The notes under the pieces are model-generated. The model was not told the origin of the DNA and made no database searches. It saw nothing but the letters and a program-made list of their open reading frames with translations. The position numbers and the translations under genes are program-made. This document shows positions 34,307 to 43,257 of a stretch of 64,000 nt of DNA, piece after piece (positions within the stretch are counted from its first letter, which is position 1; every line of letters begins with the position of its first letter). This stretch comes from Priestia abyssalis (GTDB lineage Bacteria > Bacillota > Bacilli > Bacillales > Bacillaceae_H), in contig NZ_KV917369.1 in NCBI RefSeq assembly GCF_002019595.1, positions 468,458-532,457 of the forward strand, written 5' to 3'.

Positions 34307-35764
34307 ATGATGGAGAAAGGAACAGTTTATTTGGTCGGAGCGGGACCGGGAGATGTACGGCTTATCACTGTAAAGGGAAAAGAAGCAATCCAACAGGCGC
34401 AAGTCATATTATATGATCGGCTTGCAAACCCGAAACTACTGGAGTTTGCACCAGCTGATTGCGAACTAATCTATTGCGGCAAACTTCCGGATCGTCATAC
34501 GTTAAGGCAGGAGGGAATCAACGAATTACTAGTGGCAAAAGCAAAGGAAGGAAAAAGAGTGGTACGCTTAAAAGGCGGTGATCCGGGTGTTTTCGGCAGG
34601 GGGGGGGAAGAAGCGGCCGCGCTTGCGGAACATAATATCCCGTTTGAAATCGTGCCGGGCATTACATCAGGCATTGCGGCTTCCACATATGCCGGTATCC
34701 CTGTAACACATAGAGAGTACGGGACATCTTTTGCTGTTGTTACGGCTCATGACAAATCAGAAGACGGAAAGCCTTCACTTAAATGGAAAGGGCTCGCGGA
34801 TAGTATAGATACGATTGCTTTTTATATGGGGGTGTCCAACCTTCCGTATATTTGCGAAAATCTGATGAAGCACGGAAAGGCGCCGGATACACCGGTCATT
34901 CTTATTCAATGGGGAACATACGGACGGCAAAAAACAGTAGAAGGCACATTGGCAACGATTGTCGAAAAGGTTGCAGCTATCCAATTTTCAAACCCTGCCA
35001 TCACATTGGTGGGAGAGGTAGTTTCCGTTCGGGATCAAATCAGCTGGTTTGAGAAAAAGCCGCTCTTTGGAAGGCAAATTTTGCTTGCGCGTACAAGTAC
35101 AACGGAAAGCAAGGTGGCCGAGCAATTAACGAGGCTCGGTGCAGATGTGATTGAATTTCCGAAATGGAAAAAGACTGCGGTTAACATCGATAAGAAAATC
35201 ATTGAAAATATTCATACTTACGACAGCATTCTATTTGCTTCACCGGAAAGCGCCATGGACTTCTTTACGATTCTTTTCAACCATGGAATTGACCTTCGCC
35301 GAATTCGAGCGGATTTCTTTGTTCATTCAAAAAAATCGATGAAAGTGTTAAATGAGCGAGGTCTCTTAGCGAAGTGGGCAGATGAAATGGGACACCCGGG
35401 AAGCCTTCTTTTGGTTGGAGAAAATCACCATTTACAGCATAAAGGCGATGGTGAGGCGTACGATATAATGATGACCGGTGAAAAGCAAATAGATGGACAA
35501 TTTATGCCGGTCTTTTTGAGAATGCTCGAGGAAGCCCATTTGGATACACTGATTTTTCCAAGCAGTGCATCCGTCAAGCCATTCATGGAAGGATTGAAAG
35601 CTTGCGGCTTAGACGCTTATAAGTTAATAGAGGACATAAAGGTTGTTTGCATGGGAAGCAAAACGTCTCTGGCTGCACAAGATGCAGGTATAACGGTGGA
35701 TTATGTACCGAAAGAGAGGAACGTAAATTCCCTGGTTGAATGCTTAAAGGAAATAGGGGAGTAA
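34307..35764 (+). CDS. cobA: Uroporphyrinogen-III C-methyltransferase fused to a HemD-like domain
   Basis: 485 aa from ATG 34307, with GGAAGG nine bases upstream. Residues 1-245 are the SAM-dependent tetrapyrrole methylase: VYLVGAGPGDVRLITVKG (SUMT signature 1), LKGGDPGVFGRGGEEA (signature 2) and PGITSGIAASTYAGIPVTHR. The remainder (from about 262, FGRQILLARTSTTESKVAEQ) matches the two-lobed uroporphyrinogen-III synthase fold. The methylase makes precorrin-2, the entry to siroheme and cobalamin. Bacillus NasF has a similar length. The gene is not next to nitrite reductase or hem genes, so its pathway use here is open. Whether the HemD half is active cannot be judged. Confidence 0.85.
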   Translation: MMEKGTVYLVGAGPGDVRLITVKGKEAIQQAQVILYDRLANPKLLEFAPADCELIYCGKLPDRHTLRQEGINELLVAKAKEGKRVVRLKGGDPGVFGRGGEEAAALAEHNIPFEIVPGITSGIAASTYAGIPVTHREYGTSFAVVTAHDKSEDGKPSLKWKGLADSIDTIAFYMGVSNLPYICENLMKHGKAPDTPVILIQWGTYGRQKTVEGTLATIVEKVAAIQFSNPAITLVGEVVSVRDQISWFEKKPLFGRQILLARTSTTESKVAEQLTRLGADVIEFPKWKKTAVNIDKKIIENIHTYDSILFASPESAMDFFTILFNHGIDLRRIRADFFVHSKKSMKVLNERGLLAKWADEMGHPGSLLLVGENHHLQHKGDGEAYDIMMTGEKQIDGQFMPVFLRMLEEAHLDTLIFPSSASVKPFMEGLKACGLDAYKLIEDIKVVCMGSKTSLAAQDAGITVDYVPKERNVNSLVECLKEIGE

Positions 35765-35890
35765 CTTTTATTGAAAATGATCACTAGATTTATCTGAGGG
35801 AAACGAGCTTAAGTGCCCAGCTTTATACCAAAAAATGGAGCTATTGAGATAAAGGCTTTAAATCTGGAAGCTGAAAGATGTTTAGAAAGA

Positions 35891-35937
35891 AAAGGATAGA
35901 TAAAAGAGGGGAAATTCCCTTTTTTATCTATCCTTTT
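35891..35937. terminator. Bidirectional terminator
   Basis: AAAGGATAGATAAAA pairs with TTTTATCTATCCTTT, with an inner GGGAA/TTCCC. It separates convergent cobA and the L,D-transpeptidase gene. Confidence 0.9.
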
Positions 35938-35949
35938 CAATGTATCCCG

Positions 35950-36714
35950 TTATTTCATTCCCAGTGCCTTCATGGTAACAGGGCCTGCTACTCCATCTAC
36001 TTTTAAGTTACGGGCTTTTTGGAATTGTTGAACAGCCGTTTCGGTGTTTGGTCCAAAAAAGCCGTCAATGCCTTTTGTATCATACCCTTTTGATGTAAGC
36101 AGAAGCTGGAGCTCTTTTACATCGCTCCCCCGGCTTCCTTTCATCAGTAATTTCCCGTTTCCGAAAGCTGGTTTGGAAGGTATAGGCGTAATGTTGCTGG
36201 CGGTGACTTTATAGCCATTAGCCATAGCGATGGCGTCAAACGATTTGCCGGAAGTCGTGATGATAACAGGTGTCCCGACTTTGACTTGATTAAATACCCA
36301 TGCTACTTCCTCGTCGTACATCCGAATACAACCGTTGCTTACATATTTGCCGATGGAACTTGGATTATTGTTCCCGTGAATGGCATATGTGGTACCCCAA
36401 GTACCTCTTGCATTCAGTCCGAGCCAGCGATTGCCGAGCGGATTGCGCGGATCACCACCAGGAATTTTCCCTTTGTAATAGGGCCTGTTGACGAGCTTGT
36501 TGACGATTTTGAATTTTCCTTCCGGCGTGTATGATTGTTTTTTGCCGGTTGCGACTGCAAATACTTTTTTTAATTGACTGTTTTCATAGTAAGCCAGCTG
36601 ATTGTTGGATTTGTTAATGATAATGAACTGGCTTCCTGATACAGCACCGGCGGACATATCCATGCTAAAAAACACAAGAAAGCTTAAAGTCAAAAGCATC
36701 AACCATTTTTTCAT
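35950..36714 (-). CDS. Secreted L,D-transpeptidase with peptidoglycan-binding domain
   Basis: 254 aa, ATG behind GGGGAGAAAAAG. Signal peptide (MKKWLMLLTLSFLVFFSMDM, cleavage near AGAV). The YkuD domain (about 28-155) contains YAIHGNNNPSSIGKYVSNGC with the HGNN and SNGCIRM motifs, so catalytic His and Cys are present. A C-terminal peptidoglycan-binding domain follows (SRGSDVKELQLLLTSKGYDT, then GIDGFFGPNTETAVQQFQKA). It forms 3-3 crosslinks or attaches proteins to peptidoglycan. A perfect WalR-type box (36799-36815) lies about 85 bp upstream. Confidence 0.9.
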   Translation of the reverse strand: MKKWLMLLTLSFLVFFSMDMSAGAVSGSQFIIINKSNNQLAYYENSQLKKVFAVATGKKQSYTPEGKFKIVNKLVNRPYYKGKIPGGDPRNPLGNRWLGLNARGTWGTTYAIHGNNNPSSIGKYVSNGCIRMYDEEVAWVFNQVKVGTPVIITTSGKSFDAIAMANGYKVTASNITPIPSKPAFGNGKLLMKGSRGSDVKELQLLLTSKGYDTKGIDGFFGPNTETAVQQFQKARNLKVDGVAGPVTMKALGMK

Positions 36715-36798
36715 TGTCTTTTTCTCCCCTTCGCTTGTTGTTGCAACGGTCTATCCTATGCGGAAAGGGATTGTTTCGAGTAATATATTTTTCGAAAA

Positions 36799-36815
36799 TG
36801 TTACATAAATGTAAA
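36799..36815 (+). promoter_or_regulatory. WalR box upstream of the L,D-transpeptidase gene
   Basis: TGTTAC-N5-TGTAAA fits the TGTWAH-N5-TGTWAH consensus exactly. The box reads on the plus strand while the gene is on the minus strand; WalR sites in either orientation are known, and orientation may relate to repression or activation. Confidence 0.6.
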
Positions 36816-36892
36816 AAATGAGAAAAAGGAATGCTGAGCGGCTAAGAAGGAAGAACTGCCTTTGGATATTTTGTATGATGTAGTTATAGATT

Positions 36893-36935
36893 TAAGCGGA
36901 TGCCGCCTGGGGTTGGCGCCATCCGCTTAGGTGAA
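36893..36935. repeat. Dispersed palindromic repeat, copy 1
   Basis: TAAGCGGATG (36893-36902) pairs with CATCCGCTTA (36920-36929). The segment 36909-36935 is repeated in inverse orientation at 62604-62630 with 26 of 27 bases identical, sharing GGGGTTGGCGCCATCCGC. Noncoding. The rest of 36716-37009 shows no gene. Confidence 0.85.
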
Positions 36936-37009
36936 CTTTTGAGGCGGATTCCAGTTGTCTGGATCAGCGATTGTGAATGCTCCTTAAGGTAATGAAGATA
37001 TGATGAAGC

Positions 37010-37477
37010 TTAGTCATGTTTCTTTTTTAACAGCTTTTGAAAAAATGGTTTCGATTTTTCTTTTTGTAGAGCTTCTCTCTCTTGTTCTGCTTGCATTCTT
37101 TGAAGTCTCTTCCCGGCTTTTATGATTTGCCATTTTTCTTCAAATCGATCAATGCGTTGTTCCAATGGTGTAACGTCTTGGTTCACTTTCGCCTGTTCAA
37201 CATGATGAAAATTGCCGCTCCATTCGTTATACAATTGGACCAAAGGCTCTGGAAGGCTGTTTCTATATTCTTCAATCGAATAGAATTCCAGAAAAGCAAC
37301 TTTTCTTACCGCATGGAATTGTTGTGCTATTTTAATATGCTGATCACAATAGTAATGAGTATCTTCCGGATTATCCCACAGAGACAATGGCTGCAGTCCT
37401 GTAATGGAAGCGCAGCAATTGCAAGTGTGTTTACTATTTATTGTCGAAATTTTATTTTCTCTCCATAGCTCATTCAT
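37010..37477 (-). CDS. Hypothetical protein with N-terminal Cys/His cluster
   Basis: 155 aa, ATG after GGAGG. The N-terminus holds CNCC (about residue 19) and YYCDQH (about 43), which could bind a zinc ion. The C-terminal half is a charged helix (RFEEKWQIIKAGKRLQRMQA) ending in a basic tail (KPFFQKLLKKKHD). No family recognised. It neighbours a GNAT gene on the same strand but with more than 200 bp and a terminator between them. Confidence 0.55.
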   Translation of the reverse strand: MNELWRENKISTINSKHTCNCCASITGLQPLSLWDNPEDTHYYCDQHIKIAQQFHAVRKVAFLEFYSIEEYRNSLPEPLVQLYNEWSGNFHHVEQAKVNQDVTPLEQRIDRFEEKWQIIKAGKRLQRMQAEQEREALQKEKSKPFFQKLLKKKHD

Positions 37478-37654
37478 GCGCTGCTTGCCTCCGTTACACC
37501 CTTTGAATTTACTAGTTCACTTATATTCATTTTACAAAAGGAAGCAATGGTTGCCAACGAAGAGTTATAAAGGAGAGAACTCATGACCTAATAGGTGAGG
37601 AATCTTCTGATGGAATAGAAATCAAATCGAATGACTCCGATGAAGTAAAGACAT

Positions 37655-37696
37655 AGTAAGCATGTACAAGACATGGAAGCTGTCTTGTGCCTTACT
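37655..37696 (-). terminator. Terminator overlapping the GNAT stop codon
   Basis: AGTAAG-N6-CAAGAC pairs with GTCTTG-N3-CTTACT; the stop codon lies in the distal arm. The T-tract on the minus strand is weak. Confidence 0.55.
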
Positions 37697-38219
37697 GATA
37701 TAAATCATTCCATTTAATTTCACCAGATTTTGTTTCTTGATCAACCGTTACGTAAAAATGATGTTTTTCATAAAAGTGAATGAGACGGTTGACATGATTC
37801 CAATCTCTTTCGGCAATGTCACCTGTAATGTAAGGAATATTTTGTTCTCTGGCAATCTCTTTTAAATATTTCATGCAAATAGAGCCGAACCCTTTATTGG
37901 CAGGTCCTTTTATATCTGCAATATGGATGTGATTGTCATCAGAGTAAGTGGCATGAATGGAAAAATCCCACGTTCCTTTATAGGCCTTTTCGCAGTCATT
38001 CAGCATAATTTTGCACAAATTTCCATCGTCAACTGCCGAAACGATGACCCACTTCTCTTCTTTTGATTGTTCAATTCCGACGACTTGGCCGTCTTTAGCA
38101 ATTTCTCTCAAATTGTCCTGCATACGAAAGAGCTGAAACTCAAGGTCCTCCAAGTCCTTTTTTAATTCAACCGGACTTTTTTGTTCCTCGTCTTCCATTC
38201 TTAGTCTGCTAAGTGACAT
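37692..38219 (-). CDS. GNAT-like N-acetyltransferase
   Basis: 175 aa from ATG 38219, eleven bases after GGGAG; an in-frame TTG at 38228 is too close to that site. Residues 1-45 form a charged helix. The GNAT-like core follows: HIHIADIKGPANKGFGSICM (Q/RxxGxG/A-like loop NKGFGS), KYLKEIAREQNIPYITGDIA and a C-terminal RLIHFYEKHHFYV, the usual FYxxxGF element with variant residues. Substrate unknown. The acetyl-CoA loop is somewhat divergent. Confidence 0.7.
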   Translation of the reverse strand: MSLSRLRMEDEEQKSPVELKKDLEDLEFQLFRMQDNLREIAKDGQVVGIEQSKEEKWVIVSAVDDGNLCKIMLNDCEKAYKGTWDFSIHATYSDDNHIHIADIKGPANKGFGSICMKYLKEIAREQNIPYITGDIAERDWNHVNRLIHFYEKHHFYVTVDQETKSGEIKWNDLYQ

Positions 38220-38768
38220 TTTATCCAAACTCCCTTCTCTTATGTTTTTGTCGAAGTTAGATCAGTGCCGGTGTTTAACCGGATCATCACGTAATCTATT
38301 CATTTATTCATATTGGGCGAACACACACAGTTTTTCATTCTACCAGAAAAATGGAAAGTGAGCAAATACAAGAGCCCAACTATGTAAATTAATATGTAGA
38401 ACAGAGAGAATCTCATATTGGGTTGGTTCATGTATTTTTATTACATGGGACGGGTCCGTAATTAAAAATGCAGAATGACAGGAGCTTATGTATATAGAAA
38501 TAAGTTTGTAAAAATAATAGCTATCAATCATGGTAAAAATTTGAATAATACTAGTTCTTTATAACTGAAAACCGAACGAAAACAAAATGGGCCTTATATA
38601 TGATGAGCATATACCGAAAAATAGAATAAAGGAACATTATATTAAATAGTAAAAGAGCTCTTTTTGGGGAGATGGAGTGACTCTTTTATTAAATGTAAAC
38701 AGCTTTCAAATAATTGGTATGAAAATTAGATTGATAGAGGAAACGATGAGATTCAAGGAGGATGTAGA
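38220..38768. other. Noncoding stretch
   Basis: About 550 bp between divergent genes. AT-rich, with no open frame that has both a ribosome binding site and protein-like composition. Presumably carries the promoters of the GNAT and SDR genes; AAGGAGG at about 38756 serves the SDR. Confidence 0.5.
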
Positions 38769-39449
38769 ATGGAGAAGAAAGTGGCTCTTGTAGTGGGTGG
38801 TTTACGAGGAATAGGCAAAGCAGTTAGTTGTAAACTTGCTCAAAGCGGGTTTATCACTTATGCCACAAGTCGAGCTAATGTTCAAGAGATAAGTGAAGAT
38901 ATCCTTATTCCGCTGCAACTAGATCTTACATGTGAAAAAGATATACATAAAGTGTTTGAAATGCTTGATGAAAAACATGGAAAATTAGATGTATTAGTTA
39001 ATAATGCAGGAATCAGCTCCCCTGGACCATTCGAAAATGCTGATTCGAATGAATGGGATTCCCTCTTTCAAACAAATGTATTTGGTATTTTTTCTTGTAC
39101 ACAAAAAGCATTCCCCTTATTGAAGGAACAAGGTGGACGGATTATAAATATTTCTTCTATTACAACAAAAAAACCTCTGCCTCAAAATGCAATTTATACG
39201 GCTTCTAAGCATGCATTAAACGGTTTAGGAGAAACGTTGGCGGAAGAGTGGTACCCACACAAAGTTTTAACAACGAACATTCTTTTAGGTGCCACCTATA
39301 CAGATTTATGGAAAGGCGTAGATGCCTTCTCACCTGAAGATATGTTGGATGTGAAGGAAGTTGGCCGTATCGTTTCTTTTATTGCGTCTACTCCATTAAG
39401 TGTTCGGATCGATGAACTGATCCTTACTCCACCAAAAGGAGTTTTATAA
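38769..39449 (+). CDS. Short-chain dehydrogenase/reductase
   Basis: 226 aa, ATG after AAGGAGG. Classical SDR motifs: VVGGLRGIGKA (cofactor loop, about 8-18), VLVNNAGIS (about 75), NISSITTKKPLPQNAIYTAS with catalytic Ser and YTASK (Tyr about 147, Lys about 151). The short form without extra domains resembles sepiapterin-reductase-like or 3-oxoacyl-type reductases. The next gene on the strand, 130 bp away, encodes tandem 6-pyruvoyltetrahydropterin synthase domains, so a pterin substrate is worth considering. That link is inference. Confidence 0.85.
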   Translation: MEKKVALVVGGLRGIGKAVSCKLAQSGFITYATSRANVQEISEDILIPLQLDLTCEKDIHKVFEMLDEKHGKLDVLVNNAGISSPGPFENADSNEWDSLFQTNVFGIFSCTQKAFPLLKEQGGRIINISSITTKKPLPQNAIYTASKHALNGLGETLAEEWYPHKVLTTNILLGATYTDLWKGVDAFSPEDMLDVKEVGRIVSFIASTPLSVRIDELILTPPKGVL

Positions 39450-39581
39450 AGGAAACTTACATCAGTGGGAGTTTTTCTTTATCCCTTAGATGTCTTTGAT
39501 TTCTCTCAAGTCTTGACATGGGTGTTAATGCGGGAGAGGGGATATATCATTTAAATTAACAGTTTAAAAGGAGGGGAACAA

Positions 39582-40403
39582 ATGATTTATTTATCTCGGA
39601 AAATCTATTTTTCTGCAGCTCATTTGTACCGGAAAGAAGGGTGGAGCGAAGAGGAAAACAAGAGGGTTTTTGGTTTATGCAGCAACCCGAATGGCCATGG
39701 CCATGATTATACATTGGAAGTGATGGTAAGGGGACATATAAATGAAGAGTCCGGTATCGTCATTAATACAACTGAAATTAATAAGGTTGTAAAAGATTTG
39801 ATTGAAAAGGAGTTTGATAGTAAATTCCTCAATTATGAACACCCTTATTTTCATGAACGAATACCGACAACGGAAAATATGGTCGGTTATATATGGGGAC
39901 GTTTGGAAGGAAAGCTGCCAGATTGTGAATTATATAAAATTCGATTATATGAGAATAGCACACTATATTCGGAGAAGAGGAGAAATTCAATGGTTACGTT
40001 AGCAAGAAAGTATCATTTTTGTTCAGCGCATCGCTTGCATAGCGAACAGTTAAGCGATGAAGAAAATAAAACATTGTTCGGCAAATGTAACAACCCTTAT
40101 GGGCATGGTCACAATTATTATCTTGAAGTATCTGTATCGGGGGAGCCGGATGAGGTAACAGGAATGGTTATTAATCTCGCCGAATTAGATGAGATTGTTA
40201 ATAAAATCGTTATAGAGAAGTTTGATCATAAACACCTCAACCTTGATACGGAAGAATTCAAGAATCTCAATCCTACTTCCGACAATATGGTCAAGGTAAT
40301 ATGGGAAATGCTCTCGCCTCATTTGTCGGGATTATCTAAAATCGGTCTATGGGAAACAGAGAAAAACTACTTTGAATACTCTGGTCCTTATAAAGCCATA
40401 TAG
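39582..40403 (+). CDS. Tandem 6-pyruvoyltetrahydropterin synthase (PTPS/QueD) family protein
   Basis: 273 aa, twice the usual size: two PTPS domains (about 1-136 and 137-273), start ATG after GGAGGGG. Both keep the zinc histidines (His14, His39, His41; His150, His175, His177) and the cysteine (Cys33, Cys169) in CxNPxGHGH. The Asp-His of the catalytic triad is present in domain 2 (FDHKHLN, Asp215-His216) but reads FDSKFLN in domain 1, so the first half probably lost catalysis. Domain 2 resembles animal PTPS strongly. Canonical reactions are dihydroneopterin triphosphate to 6-pyruvoyl-tetrahydropterin, or to 6-carboxytetrahydropterin in queuosine synthesis. No queC, queE or folE gene is nearby. 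Confidence 0.85.
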   Translation: MIYLSRKIYFSAAHLYRKEGWSEEENKRVFGLCSNPNGHGHDYTLEVMVRGHINEESGIVINTTEINKVVKDLIEKEFDSKFLNYEHPYFHERIPTTENMVGYIWGRLEGKLPDCELYKIRLYENSTLYSEKRRNSMVTLARKYHFCSAHRLHSEQLSDEENKTLFGKCNNPYGHGHNYYLEVSVSGEPDEVTGMVINLAELDEIVNKIVIEKFDHKHLNLDTEEFKNLNPTSDNMVKVIWEMLSPHLSGLSKIGLWETEKNYFEYSGPYKAI

Positions 40404-40421
40404 TTAAGGTGGAATGGGACG

Positions 40422-42971
40422 TTGTCACTAAAAAAAAAATTATCCTACATAATCGCTTTGGTTGTTACAGTAATTCTCGTGTTAAATAATGTATTATACT
40501 ATATTTTTACAGAGGATTTACTAAGGAAAGACCAGGAAGAACAAATGGAATTGCTGGGAAAAGTGGTTGGAATAGCTATTGAACATTCTCAGTACAGTAC
40601 TAAGTATGCTGAAGATCTAGTTGGCGAAAATTTACGTACAGCAGCTGTTGCGGCTCAATACGCACTTGATCCGGATGCCGAGAAAGTGACAGATGCTCAA
40701 CTAAAAGAAGTAGCGGAAAAGGTTGGAGTTTCTTACATTACTTTATTACAGGAGATAGGAGATGATATAAAAGGAACTAAATCTTCAGACCCAAAGGAAA
40801 TAGGAATGAGTACAAAGGATTGGGGATATTGGTTTGTTGCATTTCAGCAGCTTCTGAAAGATAAAAATGTCACCATTCCCGAAGGGCAAAAGCTTCCGAA
40901 TTATTGGGCGGGACCATTGAATACATCCTATACTGACCCGGACTATGTAGACAAGTGGGGATATTATCATGATGGGACGACGAACTATATTATTAATCCA
41001 TATGCAAGGGATAATCAAATCATAGACTTTCAGCATAAGGTAGGGCCTGAAGCGATTGTAAGAAAGGCTCTGGAGAAACAGGGCGTCATTTTAGAGATTA
41101 CAGGGTTTAATCCTGAAAGGTTTGGAAAGCCGCCGATCTATACGGAAACCGATGGTCAGAAATATATTGATTACGTGAACAAAGAGGTTTCGTTCGGTCA
41201 GTATTCCTATCAAGATAAAAAGAAGGACGTGGCTGCTGTAAACAAAGCAGCGAAGACGGGAAAATCAGTTAGCTTTGAAGTGGAAATAGAGGATAAGAAA
41301 GTATTGAAAAGCTTCATCCCTATCCCTGATGAGAAACCTTACGTTATTGGTGTCGTGTCAGATTATGAGGTCATCAAAAGTGTGTTGAAGAAGCAGTTAT
41401 TCAATAATGTGATAATATCTGTCCTTATCCTCCTTCTAGTGATTTGCATGAGCTATTTTTTAGCTGTCTATATTGTTCGGCCTGTTAATCGAATCTTGAA
41501 TAAAGTAAGTGACATAGCAAAGGGAAATTTTGGTGCACAATTGGCAATTGACCGAAATGACGAGCTTGGTGTGTTGTCTCAGCAAGTCAATACGATGTCC
41601 CTTAATTTAAAGAGTTATACAGAGGAACTGGAGCAGAAAAATGCAGAAATTGAATATCAAGCAAACCATGACTTTTTAACGGGGCTGCCTAATGTGAGGT
41701 CGTTTAATCGCAGCTTCAATCGGGAGTTGGCTTTTTCGGAGATCAATAAACAACCGATTACCGTTATGTTCCTTGATTTGGATCGATTCAAGCTGATCAA
41801 CGATATGTTTGGACATTCCATCGGTGATTATTTACTAAAGGCCGTCGCTGGGCGAATTTTAGAGAACATGGCAGAGCGTGACGTAGTTTCCCGGGTAGGG
41901 GGAGATGAGTTTGTATTACTGTTCACGAATTGCAACGCTGAATTTGCTGGTCAAAAAGCCCAAAAAATTCTTGAAGAGTTGTCTGAACCATTTATTTTTG
42001 AAGGGAATGAGCTATTTGTGACTCCAAGTATAGGTATTAGCTTTTATCCCGAAGATGGACAGGATGCGGAAACCCTTGTGAAGAATGCTGATATAGCGAT
42101 GTATCGGGCTAAGGAACAAGGACGCAATAATTTTCAGTTCTTTACACCTGAAATGAATCAGTCTATTTTGAAAAGAGTTCAGATGGAAAAAGGGTTAAGG
42201 AAAGCACTTGAATATGATGAGTTAATGTTGTGCTATCAACCACAAATTGACTTGAAAACAGGCAACATTGTAGGAAGTGAGGCACTTGTACGCTGGAAGC
42301 ATCCAGAACTGGGAATGATATCTCCGGCTGACTTTATTCCAATCGCTGAAGAAACAGGTTTAATTGTACAAATGGGCCAATGGATTTTGCGAAAAGCTTG
42401 TGAACAGAATATGCAATGGCGTGAAAAAGGCCATTTACCCATTACAGTTTCAGTTAACCTGTCAGCGCGTCAGTTCCAACAAAAAAATTTAGTAGAGAAC
42501 GTCACTCAAATCTTGAAGGAAACAGGACTCGATCCCAAATATTTGGAACTGGAAATTACGGAAAGCATTGCCATGCATAATGAAGAATATGTTATTACAA
42601 AACTTAATGAGCTTAAAAGTATCGGCATTAACATTGCAATGGACGATTTTGGCACAGGTTATTCTTCACTGAACTATCTTAAAGAGTTTCCAATCGATAC
42701 TTTAAAAATTGACCGATCTTTTATTAGTGATATTAAGGGAAAGGAATCAGAAAGCGCAGAGATTTGCTCTACCATCATTGCAATGGCTCGTAACATGAAA
42801 CTAAAAGTCATAGCGGAGGGTGTAGAGACAGCAGAACAATTGGATTTCTTAATGAAACGAAATTGTGATGAAGCACAAGGTTATTTGTTCAGTAAGCCGC
42901 TGACATCAGAAGAATTCCATCTGCTGTATCAATCAGTCCAAGAGGCTGTAGCAGTAAAGATAAAGGATTAG
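40422..42971 (+). CDS. Membrane GGDEF-EAL protein (cyclic di-GMP synthesis/hydrolysis)
   Basis: 849 aa, TTG start at 40422 after AAGGTGG. Domain order: TM1 (about 9-30), extracytoplasmic sensor (about 31-325, Cache-like by position), TM2 (FNNVIISVLILLLVICMSYF), HAMP (about 350-400), GGDEF with an intact RVGGDEF site (about 494), EAL with EALVRWKH (about 618) and the downstream DDFGTGYSS and IAEGVETAEQ motifs. Both active sites look complete, so it could make and break c-di-GMP. It lies 18 bp after the PTPS gene, so the two are probably co-transcribed. Confidence 0.92.
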   Translation: MSLKKKLSYIIALVVTVILVLNNVLYYIFTEDLLRKDQEEQMELLGKVVGIAIEHSQYSTKYAEDLVGENLRTAAVAAQYALDPDAEKVTDAQLKEVAEKVGVSYITLLQEIGDDIKGTKSSDPKEIGMSTKDWGYWFVAFQQLLKDKNVTIPEGQKLPNYWAGPLNTSYTDPDYVDKWGYYHDGTTNYIINPYARDNQIIDFQHKVGPEAIVRKALEKQGVILEITGFNPERFGKPPIYTETDGQKYIDYVNKEVSFGQYSYQDKKKDVAAVNKAAKTGKSVSFEVEIEDKKVLKSFIPIPDEKPYVIGVVSDYEVIKSVLKKQLFNNVIISVLILLLVICMSYFLAVYIVRPVNRILNKVSDIAKGNFGAQLAIDRNDELGVLSQQVNTMSLNLKSYTEELEQKNAEIEYQANHDFLTGLPNVRSFNRSFNRELAFSEINKQPITVMFLDLDRFKLINDMFGHSIGDYLLKAVAGRILENMAERDVVSRVGGDEFVLLFTNCNAEFAGQKAQKILEELSEPFIFEGNELFVTPSIGISFYPEDGQDAETLVKNADIAMYRAKEQGRNNFQFFTPEMNQSILKRVQMEKGLRKALEYDELMLCYQPQIDLKTGNIVGSEALVRWKHPELGMISPADFIPIAEETGLIVQMGQWILRKACEQNMQWREKGHLPITVSVNLSARQFQQKNLVENVTQILKETGLDPKYLELEITESIAMHNEEYVITKLNELKSIGINIAMDDFGTGYSSLNYLKEFPIDTLKIDRSFISDIKGKESESAEICSTIIAMARNMKLKVIAEGVETAEQLDFLMKRNCDEAQGYLFSKPLTSEEFHLLYQSVQEAVAVKIKD

Positions 42972-42990
42972 AATTTCGAAAAAAAATGGA

Positions 42991-43031
42991 ACCCCTCGTT
43001 TTCTCGGACTAAGAAAACGAGGGGTTTTTTA
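42991..43031 (+). terminator. Terminator of the GGDEF-EAL gene
   Basis: ACCCCTCGTTTTCT pairs with AGAAAACGAGGGGT, followed by TTTTTAT. 43032-43257 contains no gene. Confidence 0.9.
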
Positions 43032-43257
43032 TTGGTTGTACCGAACGTTATCGCGCTTTTATTCTTGAATAAAGAAGTTAAAGCCGTAACGGAGGATTAT
43101 TTTCAGCGCATTTACAAAAGGAAGGGATCATCCACACCGGACTCTTCCATGAAAAAGGCTGAGTAATAGGGAAAAGAATGGAACCATGGTTGTATATATT
43201 CGAAAATAAATAGTATAATTATTCAATAACTATTTTTCGGGTATAGGAGAAAAACAA

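Noticed and set aside
38340..38531. A 63-residue minus-strand frame
   Set aside because: No ribosome binding site, aromatic-rich random composition, no plausible homology.
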